Part shown: positions 18,381 through 25,893 of the stretch, piece after piece
Layout: the number at the start of each line of letters is the position of its first letter
Numbering within the stretch: position 1 is the first letter of the stretch
Assembly (NCBI GenBank): GCA_016745035.1
Contig: JADGDE010000001.1
Coordinates: 284,407-348,406, forward strand
Direction of reading: 5' to 3'
DNA length: 64,000 nt
DNA from: Thiotrichales bacterium
Lineage (GTDB): Bacteria > Pseudomonadota > Gammaproteobacteria > Beggiatoales > Beggiatoaceae
Notes under the pieces: generated by a model
Told to the model about the DNA's origin: nothing
Seen by the model: only the letters and a program-made list of their open reading frames with translations
Database searches by the model: none
Made by a program: the position numbers and the translations under genes

Positions 18381-19061
18381 ATGAACGAAAACTTTAAACT
18401 CTATCAAGGCGACTGTTTAGACGTATTAGAAAAGTTAGCAGAACAAGGGACAAAGGTGGATGCCATCATCACCGACCCGCCTTTTTTCATGCCTGCTGAG
18501 CATTATCAAAGCGGTCAATCTAAATGGGGGCGGACTTATTCAGATGGCAGTGTTCTAGGTGGGTGGTATAAAACCGTCACATCAAAAGCCATGAATGTTT
18601 TAGCAGATACTGGGCACTATCTAACCTTTTGCAATGCAGAAAGTTACCCCGTGTTTTATCAGGCTCAATATGGCTATTTTCATAAAATAAAATTGTTGGT
18701 ATGGGATAAAACCCGATCAATCCCTTGGGGCAGAATTTGGCGACCGCAGCACGAACTAATCATGGCATCCAGAAATAAAGGGCATAAATACATCAGAAAT
18801 GACGGCAAACGCTCTGATATATTGTGTCACCCAATCACCAGCCCAGCCAAAAGAAACCACCCAGTGCAAAAACCTGTGAGCTTATTAGAAGAACTCATTT
18901 TAGCCACAACCGAAGAAGGCGACACCGTGCTGGATATGTTCGCAGGTTCAGGCACAACAGGCATTGCAGCACTAAAACACAACCGTAAATTTATTGGCAT
19001 AGAAATGGACGAAAAATACTATCAAGTAGCCAAGCAAAACATAGCGCAATCCCTACCATAA
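18381..19061 (+). CDS. DNA methyltransferase, beta-class (N4/N6 type)
   Basis: 226 residues. The catalytic motif TDPPF (residues 31-35) precedes the AdoMet-binding motif FAGSGTTG (187-194), the order of beta-class amino-methyltransferases (PF01555 type). HPVQKP at 160-165 and the target-recognition part between 40 and 150 are also typical. It transfers a methyl group from S-adenosylmethionine to adenine or cytosine in a short site. No restriction partner is adjacent, so phage self-protection is the likely role. Its 3' end overlaps the convergent recombinase gene by 9 bases. Confidence 0.85.
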   Translation: MNENFKLYQGDCLDVLEKLAEQGTKVDAIITDPPFFMPAEHYQSGQSKWGRTYSDGSVLGGWYKTVTSKAMNVLADTGHYLTFCNAESYPVFYQAQYGYFHKIKLLVWDKTRSIPWGRIWRPQHELIMASRNKGHKYIRNDGKRSDILCHPITSPAKRNHPVQKPVSLLEELILATTEEGDTVLDMFAGSGTTGIAALKHNRKFIGIEMDEKYYQVAKQNIAQSLP

Positions 19062-20009
19062 GCCCTGCGCAGGGTTATCTAAAAACTCCCGCATATCGGC
19101 ATACTCCGAGAGCATTTCCAGCGACTTATGCCCCGTTTGTGATTGAACCTTTTGTGCTGGCACGCCCATCCGCACCAAGGTCTCAGTCACAAACCCCCGC
19201 CGGGGGGAATGCCCCGACACCCCCTGCCAATGATTCAAACCAGCCGCCCGCGCCCGCTCACGCAAAACCGTATCGACACTGCGCACACTCAGCCCACCAC
19301 CAACAGCCCCACCACGCCGGACACTACGAAAAACAAACCCCGCTCCAATACCAGCCAAATCCAGCCAACGCTTAAGCGCAGCAACAGGGCAAATATTGCC
19401 CTTAGCATAAGGAATACCCTTGGTAATGCCCTCACCACTCTGATCGGTTTTCGAGGATGGCAATAAAATACTCACCCCCTCAGCCCGCCAAGTCAGATGC
19501 TCAACTTTAATGGCACACGCCTCAGACTCTCGAAATGCCCCGGTAAACATGATCAACAACAAAGCCTCGTCCCGTGCTTGGATAACCTGATTATCATGTC
19601 GCCAAGTCAACATCTGCACAATGTCACTTTTGACCAAAGCCACCGCCTTTTTAGCCAAACTCCCACGCTCACGACGGATGGCTTTCAAAGTGGCTAATAC
19701 CTCAATATCCCCTGTCGGGCTTGGCACACCCGCGACCAAATGCGCCCAATTGATAGCGGCAAGGTGTGCTTTCAACGTTGAAACCTTATACAAATTCCCC
19801 TGCCTACCTGTCGCCGCCTCCACATAATCCGCCACCTGTGAAGCTGTCGCCGGCACAGAATAACCAGCCGTATAAAACCGATTTAAAGCCGACTCATACG
19901 CCCGCTTGGTATTTGTGGCCATGCCATCCTTAAGCCGCTGCACCCTGTCTCGAACCACCAGCCCCTGCTGAGACTTAACAACCAAATCCCCATCCATATT
20001 TTTCACCAC
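19053..20009 (-). CDS. Cre-like tyrosine recombinase
   Basis: 318 residues with a complete active site: Arg160 (TGAFRESEAC), Lys187 (SSKTDQ), His267-x-x-Arg270 (SGHSPRRG), His294 (TGHKSL) and Tyr303 (SEYADM). The short N-terminal helical domain without a zinc or arm domain and the SGHSPRRG box resemble Cre and other resolution-type recombinases more than lambda Int. A second, lambda-type integrase lies at 38145-39224, so this enzyme is more likely to resolve multimers or invert DNA than to integrate. Opposite strand to all neighbours; GTG start (two GTGs in a row). Confidence 0.85.
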   Translation of the reverse strand: MVKNMDGDLVVKSQQGLVVRDRVQRLKDGMATNTKRAYESALNRFYTAGYSVPATASQVADYVEAATGRQGNLYKVSTLKAHLAAINWAHLVAGVPSPTGDIEVLATLKAIRRERGSLAKKAVALVKSDIVQMLTWRHDNQVIQARDEALLLIMFTGAFRESEACAIKVEHLTWRAEGVSILLPSSKTDQSGEGITKGIPYAKGNICPVAALKRWLDLAGIGAGFVFRSVRRGGAVGGGLSVRSVDTVLRERARAAGLNHWQGVSGHSPRRGFVTETLVRMGVPAQKVQSQTGHKSLEMLSEYADMREFLDNPAQGLW

Positions 20010-20146
20010 TTCACGAATAAAATAAGCCTGTCGATTTTATAAGAGGTCAACAAACAAATGAGTGCCAAAAACCCCGATTTCTTGGCGTAAATAATAACTG
20101 CATATAAGTGTAGTTATCGGAACTAAACACAAGCAAAAAAACACGC
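20010..20146. other. Divergent intergenic region between recombinase and terminase
   Basis: 137 bases separating the minus-strand recombinase from plus-strand TerS. Holds the inverted repeat at 20094-20117. The TATAAG in its centre could also serve as a -10 element for the terminase operon; no convincing -35 partner was found. Confidence 0.5.
20094..20117. other. Candidate recombination site beside the Cre-like gene (lox/res-like)
   Basis: Two 9-bp arms, ATAACTGCA at 20094-20102 and TGTAGTTAT at 20109-20117, are inverted repeats with 8 of 9 bases matching and flank a 6-bp spacer TATAAG. Arms of 9-13 bp around a 6-8 bp spacer are the usual core for tyrosine recombinases, and the arm begins ATAACT as loxP does. 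It lies 85 bases upstream of the Cre-like gene. An operator or promoter is the alternative; no second copy was found by eye. Confidence 0.4.
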
Positions 20147-20680
20147 ATGGAATACACCGATTTAGATGCCCAAGTCACCACCCTGCAAACCCTAGAAATC
20201 CTGCTAAACCTAAGCGCCCGTAGGGTTCAACAGCTAGCCAATGATGGCATCATCATCAAGCACGGACGGGGCAAATACGACTTAACGAAATCGGTCATAA
20301 ACTACTGCGTTTTCCTCCAAGACGGCAACAACGACAACAAAAGCGATTTTAATCTCGAAAACACCCGCCTGACCAAAGAAAGGGCAGATGCGGCAGAAAT
20401 GGAAAATGCCAAAAATAGAGGCGAACTCAAAAACTGGAATGACGTGGTGCTACTCAATGACGAAATTGCCCAAATTGTCATCACCGCCCTAAGCTCAATC
20501 CCCAACCGAACCTGCTCAACCATCGCCGCACAAACAAGGCTACCTGTCGAACAAGTGAGAGAACTTTTAGAAAATGAAATTAACGACATTAGAATTGCCA
20601 TTGCTAAAGAACTTTCCGATCACGCCGAGCGACAAAGCCTACTTGCTGAAGCGGACAGCCAAACACTACCAACCGCCTGA
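20147..20680 (+). CDS. Terminase small subunit, Nu1-like
   Basis: 177 residues. The N-terminus (LQTLEILLNLSARRVQQLANDGIIIKHGRGKYDLTKSVINYCVFLQ) is the winged-helix DNA-binding domain of lambda Nu1-type terminases; a coiled, acidic middle (LTKERADAAEMENAKNRGEL) and a C-terminal helical region follow. It recognises the packaging site and loads TerL. The overlap with TerL supports an operon. ATG at 20147 follows an A-rich leader without a strong ribosome site. Confidence 0.8.
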   Translation: MEYTDLDAQVTTLQTLEILLNLSARRVQQLANDGIIIKHGRGKYDLTKSVINYCVFLQDGNNDNKSDFNLENTRLTKERADAAEMENAKNRGELKNWNDVVLLNDEIAQIVITALSSIPNRTCSTIAAQTRLPVEQVRELLENEINDIRIAIAKELSDHAERQSLLAEADSQTLPTA

Positions 20681-22520
20681 AAACCTCAACACCGCCGCAT
20701 GGGCGGACAAATACCGCATACTGCCAAAGACAGCCGCCGAATCAGGGCGCTGGAATACCGACCGCACCCCTTGGCTTCGTGCAATATGGGATGCCATCGA
20801 CAACCCCCAATACAAACAAATCATCGTTTGGACAGCCAGCCAAAACGGCAAAACCGAACTGATACTCAACTACATCGGCAAACGCATGATGCTAGACCCC
20901 GTGCCGATGATTTATTTTGGCCCAGATAAAGACAACGTCACCGAAATATCTCAAGAACGCCTTAGCCCCATGCTTGACCTATGCCCCGAACTCACCGACG
21001 CACTGGCAAAAGGACAAAAAAACCGCACTTTTAAAAAAATCCTCAACGGTGCGCCCATCTATCTAGGCTGGGCATCCAGCGCCAGCCAGCTTGCCTCCAA
21101 ACCCGCTGCGATTATTTTTGTAGACGAACGCAGCCGCATGACCCGCGTCGGCAAAGAAGGCGACCCCGTGACCATTGGCGAAGGGCGCGGCGCATCCTTT
21201 CCCAACTTCACCACCGTGGTGGTCTCCACCGTCACCGAAGGACTGGTAAGCGAACGCACCAACCCCGACACCAAACTCACCTACCTAAAATTCCCCGAAA
21301 CCATGCCAGACCCCACAGCGGATTTATGGCGCACCGGCACGCGGCAAGAATGGGCAATCCCCTGCCAAAGCTGCCAACAATACTTTATCCCCCGCGCAAG
21401 CCTGTTTAACATCATCAACAACAACCCCGAAACCGCTGCCATTACCTGTCCCCACTGTGGCAGCCTCATGGACGAAGTTGCCAAAACCAGCGCCAACGCC
21501 CACGGGCAATTCATCAACGGCAAATACCAACGCATCGACACAGAGGGCAACATCACAGGGCAAATCCCCTACAACAGCACCGCCTCCTTTTGGGCATCAG
21601 GGCTGGTGTCCATGTTTCCTGGTGGCTCCCTACAAGCCCGCGCTGACAAACTCATAAAAGCCAAACAATCAGGCGACATTGAAAAACAAAAAGCCGTGCA
21701 AAACGTCCAACTAGGCGAACTCTGGGCAAGCAAAGCCGACAAAGCCATTAAACCCGAACAACTGGAAAAACTCATAGGCGACTACGCCCCCGAAGTGCCC
21801 CACAGCGAAATACAAGGCATCACGATGGGCATCGACCTTGGCGACAACGACATGCACTACGTCATAAGAGGCTGGGGGCAAGGCACAGAACGGACAAGCT
21901 GGCTGCTAGAACAAGGGATTTTATATGGCGACACCACCAAAACCGCCATCTATGACCGCATCGAAAAAATCAGCCAAAAAACCTACCAAGGCATCCCGAT
22001 TATTGCCGTGGCAATCGACAGCGGACACAACACCATCGAAGTCTACGAACACTGTGGGCGCGAAATCAGCAGCAGGGTTTTTCCCATCAAAGGTGAAGCG
22101 GTGATGAAAACCACCTATCGCCCTGCCAAAATCGAATACAGCCGCCAAGGACAAACCCTAAAAAACAGCATCATTCTTTGGCATTTAAACACCGACTGGC
22201 TCAAACAATGGCTACACAAACGCTTTAAAAGACCCGCCGGAACCGAGGGCAGTTGGAACCTTCACAACAGCACCCCGCCTGAATACTTGGCACAAATCGC
22301 CAGCGAAACGCGGCACATCGACGACAATGGCAAACCCGAATGGAAAAAAACCGGGGCAAATCACTATTTTGATTGTGAAGTGTACGCATTGGCAGCGGCA
22401 CTCAAAGAAGATATTGCCTCGATGCCCATTGCCCAACGACAAACCGAACCAAGCCCACAAACCGACACCGAAACCCAAGCCCATAACACTTGGATCCAAC
22501 CACAGGAAAAATGGATATAA
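20574..22520 (+). CDS. Terminase large subunit, GpA family
   Basis: Up to 648 residues. Contains the GpA-type ATPase: Walker A TASQNGKTE (residues 87-95), Walker B IIFVDE (180-185), then a zinc-ribbon-like CQSCQ...CPHCG, and the nuclease segment beginning GITMGIDLGDND with a later VAIDSGHNT. It cuts concatemers and pumps DNA into the prohead. ATG 20574 overlaps TerS by 107 bases, which is long; an in-frame TTG at 20643 (giving LLKRTAKHYQPPENLNTAAWADKYR) is an alternative start that fits family N-termini better. The coding strand is rich in A and C, unlike the structural genes upstream. Confidence 0.9.
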   Translation: MKLTTLELPLLKNFPITPSDKAYLLKRTAKHYQPPENLNTAAWADKYRILPKTAAESGRWNTDRTPWLRAIWDAIDNPQYKQIIVWTASQNGKTELILNYIGKRMMLDPVPMIYFGPDKDNVTEISQERLSPMLDLCPELTDALAKGQKNRTFKKILNGAPIYLGWASSASQLASKPAAIIFVDERSRMTRVGKEGDPVTIGEGRGASFPNFTTVVVSTVTEGLVSERTNPDTKLTYLKFPETMPDPTADLWRTGTRQEWAIPCQSCQQYFIPRASLFNIINNNPETAAITCPHCGSLMDEVAKTSANAHGQFINGKYQRIDTEGNITGQIPYNSTASFWASGLVSMFPGGSLQARADKLIKAKQSGDIEKQKAVQNVQLGELWASKADKAIKPEQLEKLIGDYAPEVPHSEIQGITMGIDLGDNDMHYVIRGWGQGTERTSWLLEQGILYGDTTKTAIYDRIEKISQKTYQGIPIIAVAIDSGHNTIEVYEHCGREISSRVFPIKGEAVMKTTYRPAKIEYSRQGQTLKNSIILWHLNTDWLKQWLHKRFKRPAGTEGSWNLHNSTPPEYLAQIASETRHIDDNGKPEWKKTGANHYFDCEVYALAAALKEDIASMPIAQRQTEPSPQTDTETQAHNTWIQPQEKWI

Positions 22521-22522
22521 CC

Positions 22523-22768
22523 ATGCCACTAGACCAAACAAAAATCGACCAACTAATCGACGACACCACCAAGGCAATCCAAGCCCTGACCACGGGCGCA
22601 CAAAGCTACACGATTACCACGCCGGGCGGTGGTAGCCGCCAAGTGACTAAAGCCAGCCTCACCGAACTACAAACAGGCTTAGATTTTTGGCTGAAAAAAC
22701 GCCAAGAACTGCAAAACAGCCAACAAGGGGGGAATGGGGTTAAATATGCCACATTTACCCGTGATTGA
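22523..22768 (+). CDS. gpW-like head-tail joining protein
   Basis: 81 residues from ATG 22523 (an ATG at 22511 is in frame). Two helices around a beta hairpin with the conserved pattern DTTKAIQALTTGAQSYTITTPGGGSRQVTKASLTELQTGLDFW correspond to lambda gpW, which closes the filled head. In lambda-like genomes it lies between TerL and the portal; here it directly follows TerL but no portal follows. Ends 58 bases before a strong terminator. Confidence 0.7.
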   Translation: MPLDQTKIDQLIDDTTKAIQALTTGAQSYTITTPGGGSRQVTKASLTELQTGLDFWLKKRQELQNSQQGGNGVKYATFTRD

Positions 22769-22826
22769 TGTGCATTTATCAGCAAGATGTGCTTAGTATC
22801 CATGCCACGCCTACCGCGAGCGTGTT

Positions 22827-22853
22827 GCCCCATCCGTTGATGGGGCTTTTTTT
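22827..22853 (+). terminator. Rho-independent terminator after the packaging genes
   Basis: Perfect 8-bp stem GCCCCATC (22827-22834) and GATGGGGC (22839-22846), loop CGTT, followed by seven T. Ends the TerS-TerL-gpW transcript and separates it from the accessory island. Confidence 0.85.
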
Positions 22854-22876
22854 ATGGTTGTTCACAAAATGAATAA

Positions 22877-22905
22877 TTGACATGAAATGGTCGTATTACT
22901 ATACT
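22877..22905 (+). promoter_or_regulatory. Strong sigma70-type promoter
   Basis: TTGACA at 22877-22882 and TATACT at 22900-22905 with an ideal 17-bp spacer. Transcription would begin near 22912 and enter the small structured RNA upstream of the DUF3800 gene. Confidence 0.75.
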
Positions 22906-22911
22906 GAAGCC

Positions 22912-22990
22912 AGTTAAATAACTAACCGTCGAACCAAGCCTAGCTCGGGCGACAAGTCCTAAAGCCGCATTCGCGGCTTTAGTTGTTTTT
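22912..22990 (+). ncRNA. Small structured RNA or attenuating leader
   Basis: About 79 bases from the predicted start to a Rho-independent terminator. A 5' hairpin pairs GTCG (22928-22931) with CGAC, encloses CC/GG and AGC/GCT pairs and a 3-base loop. It is followed by the terminator stem AAAGCCGC (22961-22968), loop ATTC, GCGGCTTT (22973-22980) and a T-rich tail. The layout (strong promoter, two hairpins, terminator, inside a phage) is that of small phage antisense RNAs such as C4, a possibility from memory that needs a covariance-model search. A leader controlling the DUF3800 gene 12 bases downstream is the other reading. Confidence 0.6.
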
Positions 22991-23002
22991 GGGGCATGGT
23001 CA

Positions 23003-23851
23003 ATGGAATACATCCTTTATATTGATGAAGCAGGTTGCCCCGGTGAGCTGCCTTCCCCTACCTCCAATATCCAACCTATTTTTTGCCTTGTTGGTTTAAT
23101 CATTCCTCAAATCCATCTCAATGCAATTACCCATGAGATTTTGGCATTAAAAAGACAATTTAACCCCAAATATGCCGACACCTTACAACATGATTTAGAA
23201 ATCGTCAGCTATGAGATAAAAGGCTCTGATATACGTGCCGATGCAAGGCATAAAAGCAGAAATAAACGCCGTCGGGCTTATGGTTTATTAGATAAAATCT
23301 TGGCGATTTTAAACAAATACGATTGCCATTTATTAGCCAGAGGCTATGTCAAAGAACCAGCGGGGAAATTTGATGGCAATGCCGTTTATACTGCCTCAAT
23401 GCAAGCACTATGCAGTGGCTTTGAGCATTTTTTAAACGAGCATAACGCACACGGTATTATTGTTGCTGACAGCCGAAAAAAGCAGCAAAACCACCGTGTT
23501 TCCTACTCTATTTTTACCAAAAAGTTCAAATTATCCGGTGATGATTTCCCCAATATCTCCGAGTTACCTGTCTTTGGACACAGTGAAAATCATGTTGGCT
23601 TACAAGTGGCGGACTGGCTCGCATCTGCGCTTTTATTCCCCATCATTGCTCATGTGTATTGTACGGGGCATATACAAAGTGTCCATGTCAGACCAAACTA
23701 CAAATATGACCAGCTTCAAAGCCGTTATGCGCCCATATTGAAAGCGATGCAATATCGCTATGCGGTGAATGGCAATTATAAAGGCGGGATTACGGTGATT
23801 GATGGGATTTTAAAATCTCGCTCAGCAGCTTTGATGTTTCAAGTTGAGTGA
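23003..23851 (+). CDS. DUF3800 family protein
   Basis: 282 residues with the DUF3800 hallmarks: an N-terminal YIDEAG (acidic pair at residues 8-9), a central GIIVADSRKK and a late HVGLQVADWLASALL, giving conserved acidic residues arranged as in RNase H-like folds. Members are frequent in phage and defence islands; a nuclease-type activity is suspected but unproved. GGGG 8 bases upstream of ATG 23003 serves as ribosome site, directly after the terminator of the small RNA. First gene of the accessory island. Confidence 0.8.
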   Translation: MEYILYIDEAGCPGELPSPTSNIQPIFCLVGLIIPQIHLNAITHEILALKRQFNPKYADTLQHDLEIVSYEIKGSDIRADARHKSRNKRRRAYGLLDKILAILNKYDCHLLARGYVKEPAGKFDGNAVYTASMQALCSGFEHFLNEHNAHGIIVADSRKKQQNHRVSYSIFTKKFKLSGDDFPNISELPVFGHSENHVGLQVADWLASALLFPIIAHVYCTGHIQSVHVRPNYKYDQLQSRYAPILKAMQYRYAVNGNYKGGITVIDGILKSRSAALMFQVE

Positions 23852-23928
23852 GTTTTCTATCCTATCATTTGCTCTTAAATAGTCTTATCATTATGCTTTT
23901 TTGAGATGATTAAATACTTAAAGGAGCA

Positions 23929-24816
23929 ATGATGGATACGTCCTGCCCATCGTGTAAATATTTTTATACAGTCGATGATAATCAATTTGGTCAAACCGTG
24001 ATTTGTCCCAAGTGTAAAGAGTCACACGTTGCCACATTCGCACAAAAACCTAAGCTGGATATAAGCCAAGACCTGCAAGAAGAAAACAGCGAACCAGAGG
24101 CAAATAACAGCAAGACAAAAGAGAAAGAGTCAACGAAAAAGCGCCGCTCTATGCAAGAAATCATGCAAGAAAAAATGGCTGAGATTGCTGCTGAGATTGA
24201 GCGTTTTATCCCCCTGTTAATGGAAGCCGAAAGCCAACACGAAAACGAAAGCAACACCCGAATGCTGTTGGATAAAATGCTGATGGATGCATTGGGCTAC
24301 AAAATAAACGAAATCAAAACCGAACAAAAAATCCAAGGCAAACGTGCCGATTATGTCTTGTCTGTTGATGAGGATGATTTGCTGGTAATAGAACTAAAGC
24401 GGGTCGGCATGGCATTGCGTGATAAACAAGTATTCCAAGCCGTATCTTATGGCGCTTATGCAGGGATTAAATGGGCAGTTTTAACCAATGGCTTAGTCTG
24501 GCATCTGTACCGCGTCAAACTTTGTGATAAGGTCGATTATGATCACGTTTTCACTTTAGATTTGCGTGATGGTTTAGACGATACCGAACGGCATTATTTT
24601 TATTTGCTCTCACGTCACGGCATGACCCGCAAAGGCTTGCTGGATAAGGTTTGGCATAAATTAAACACCTTATCGCATGACAGTCTCATGAATGCCGTCT
24701 TAACTGATGATGTGATTACCAAGATTCGTACCGCATTAAATCGTGAACATGGTGGCAAATTGACACAAGCTGAGGTGCGGGCGGCTGTGGAGACGAATTT
24801 GTTGCAGCTTGATTAG
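23929..24816 (+). CDS. Zinc-ribbon / PD-(D/E)xK protein with type I restriction HsdR-N-like domain
   Basis: 295 residues. Residues 6-29 are a zinc ribbon (Cys6-x2-Cys9, Cys26-x2-Cys29), followed by an acidic linker and a helical stretch. Residues about 105-205 match HsdR N-terminal-like nuclease domains: Asp141 in KRADYVL, then LLVIELKR giving Glu155-x-Lys157, and the conserved QAVSYGAYAGIKWAVLTNG block. It lacks the helicase of a true type I restriction subunit. Stand-alone proteins of this type occur in phages and islands. AAAGGAG precedes the start. The RAYT gene follows after 2 bases. Confidence 0.75.
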   Translation: MMDTSCPSCKYFYTVDDNQFGQTVICPKCKESHVATFAQKPKLDISQDLQEENSEPEANNSKTKEKESTKKRRSMQEIMQEKMAEIAAEIERFIPLLMEAESQHENESNTRMLLDKMLMDALGYKINEIKTEQKIQGKRADYVLSVDEDDLLVIELKRVGMALRDKQVFQAVSYGAYAGIKWAVLTNGLVWHLYRVKLCDKVDYDHVFTLDLRDGLDDTERHYFYLLSRHGMTRKGLLDKVWHKLNTLSHDSLMNAVLTDDVITKIRTALNREHGGKLTQAEVRAAVETNLLQLD

Positions 24817-24818
24817 CA

Positions 24819-25346
24819 ATGAATTATCGGCGTTTAATCCAGCCTGGTGGGTGTTTCTTTTTTACCGTCAATTTAGTTAATAGGCAAAGCGCTTTATTAA
24901 CGGAAAATATTGATCTGTTAAGGGAGAGTGTACGGGAAGTTAAACGACAGCATCCTTTTGATATAGAAGCTATCGTTGTTTTGCCTGAACATCTACACAC
25001 AATATGGCGCTTACCTAAAAATGACAGTGATTACGCTAACCGTTGGCGGCTGATAAAAAGTGCATTTTCCCGTCAATTGCCTAAAGATGAATATATTCGC
25101 CCTAGCCGTATAAAAAAGCAGGAACGAGGTATTTGGCAGCGGCGTTATTGGGAGCATTATATTCGTGATGAAAAAGATTGGATTGCCCACATCAATTACA
25201 TCCATCATAATCCGGTGAAACATGGGTGTGTTAAACGGATGGAAGATTGGCCTTATTCATCTATACACCGTTATATTGCTAAAAAAACATTGCCTATGGA
25301 GGTGATGATGCAAGCGGTTGAGGATATAGAAACTGGTGAGCGGTAG
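24819..25346 (+). mobile_element. REP-associated tyrosine transposase (RAYT, Y1/IS200-related)
   Basis: 175 residues. The HUH pair is in VVLPEHLHTIWRLP (His58-Leu-His60) and the probable catalytic tyrosine is Tyr127 in HINYIHHNPVKHG; WPYSS near residue 144 is also typical. RAYTs are single-copy domesticated relatives of IS200 transposases that process palindromic REP sequences. The palindromic repeats begin at this gene's stop codon and continue for 260 bases, as expected of a RAYT with its substrate repeats. Confidence 0.85.
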
Positions 25347-25842
25347 GTTGGCGTTGAGCTTGCGAAACCCAACATTTGCAAAGGTTCGGGGATTCGTTGG
25401 GTTTTATGATGGCACAAACGGTAGGTTGGCGTTGAGCTTTGCGAAACCCAACATTTGCAGAGGTTCGGGGCTTTGTTTTGTTGGGTTTCGCAAGCTTCAA
25501 CCCAACTTACGCGTTTACGTGTTTCGTCAACCCAACTTACAGAGAACCCAACCTACGCGCTGGGTTTCCTTCGTCTACCCAACTTACAGAGAACCCAACT
25601 TACGCGTTAAAAAATCTAAGTTTCAGAAAGCATCTTTAGTAAATACTAAATTTATAGAAGCAGATTTATCTGATGCTAATTTTAAATATGCTGACCTCTC
25701 AGGAGCTGATTTTAGTGGCGCTATTTTACATGGTGCTAATTTTGAACAGGTAATTATTGATAAGGACACTAATTTCACAGGGGCTAAGATGGGAGATAAG
25801 CAGCGACAGCAAATATCAAAAGCTCGTGCTTCTATAAAATAA
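25336..25842 (+). pseudogene. Pentapeptide-repeat gene remnant fused to REP repeats
   Basis: A 168-residue open frame. Residues 1-92 are only the translation of the palindromic repeats (RNPTF, QPNLQ, YREPNLR patterns). Residues about 93-150 are genuine pentapeptide repeats (KASLVNTKFIEADLSDANFKY, ADLSGADFSGAILHGANFEQ), the right-handed beta-helix seen in gyrase-protecting and other proteins. The natural 5' part seems to have been replaced by the repeat array, leaving about 75 coding residues. Whether the chimera is expressed is unknown. Confidence 0.6.
25341..25608. repeat. REP-like palindromic repeats linked to the RAYT gene
   Basis: Two direct copies of about 50 bases (25341-25391 and 25419-25470) begin GGTAGGTTGGCGTTGAG and run through GCGAAACCCAACATTTGCA to GGTTCGGGG. 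They are followed by an inverted copy (25479-25513, TTGGGTTTCGCAAGC through CAACCCAACTTACG) and by two tandem shorter units ending GAACCCAAC(C/T)TACGCG. Each unit can fold on the pairing GTTGGGTTT/AAACCCAAC. The first unit begins inside the transposase stop codon. Confidence 0.8.
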
Positions 25843-25893
25843 TAAATAGGGTACGTACATCATATTTATCCAAACTATAATTACTGAGTAGCT

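Noticed and set aside
25341..25608. Possible CRISPR array
   Set aside because: The units are palindromic, of unequal spacing and partly inverted, and they adjoin a RAYT gene; there are no unique spacers or cas genes.
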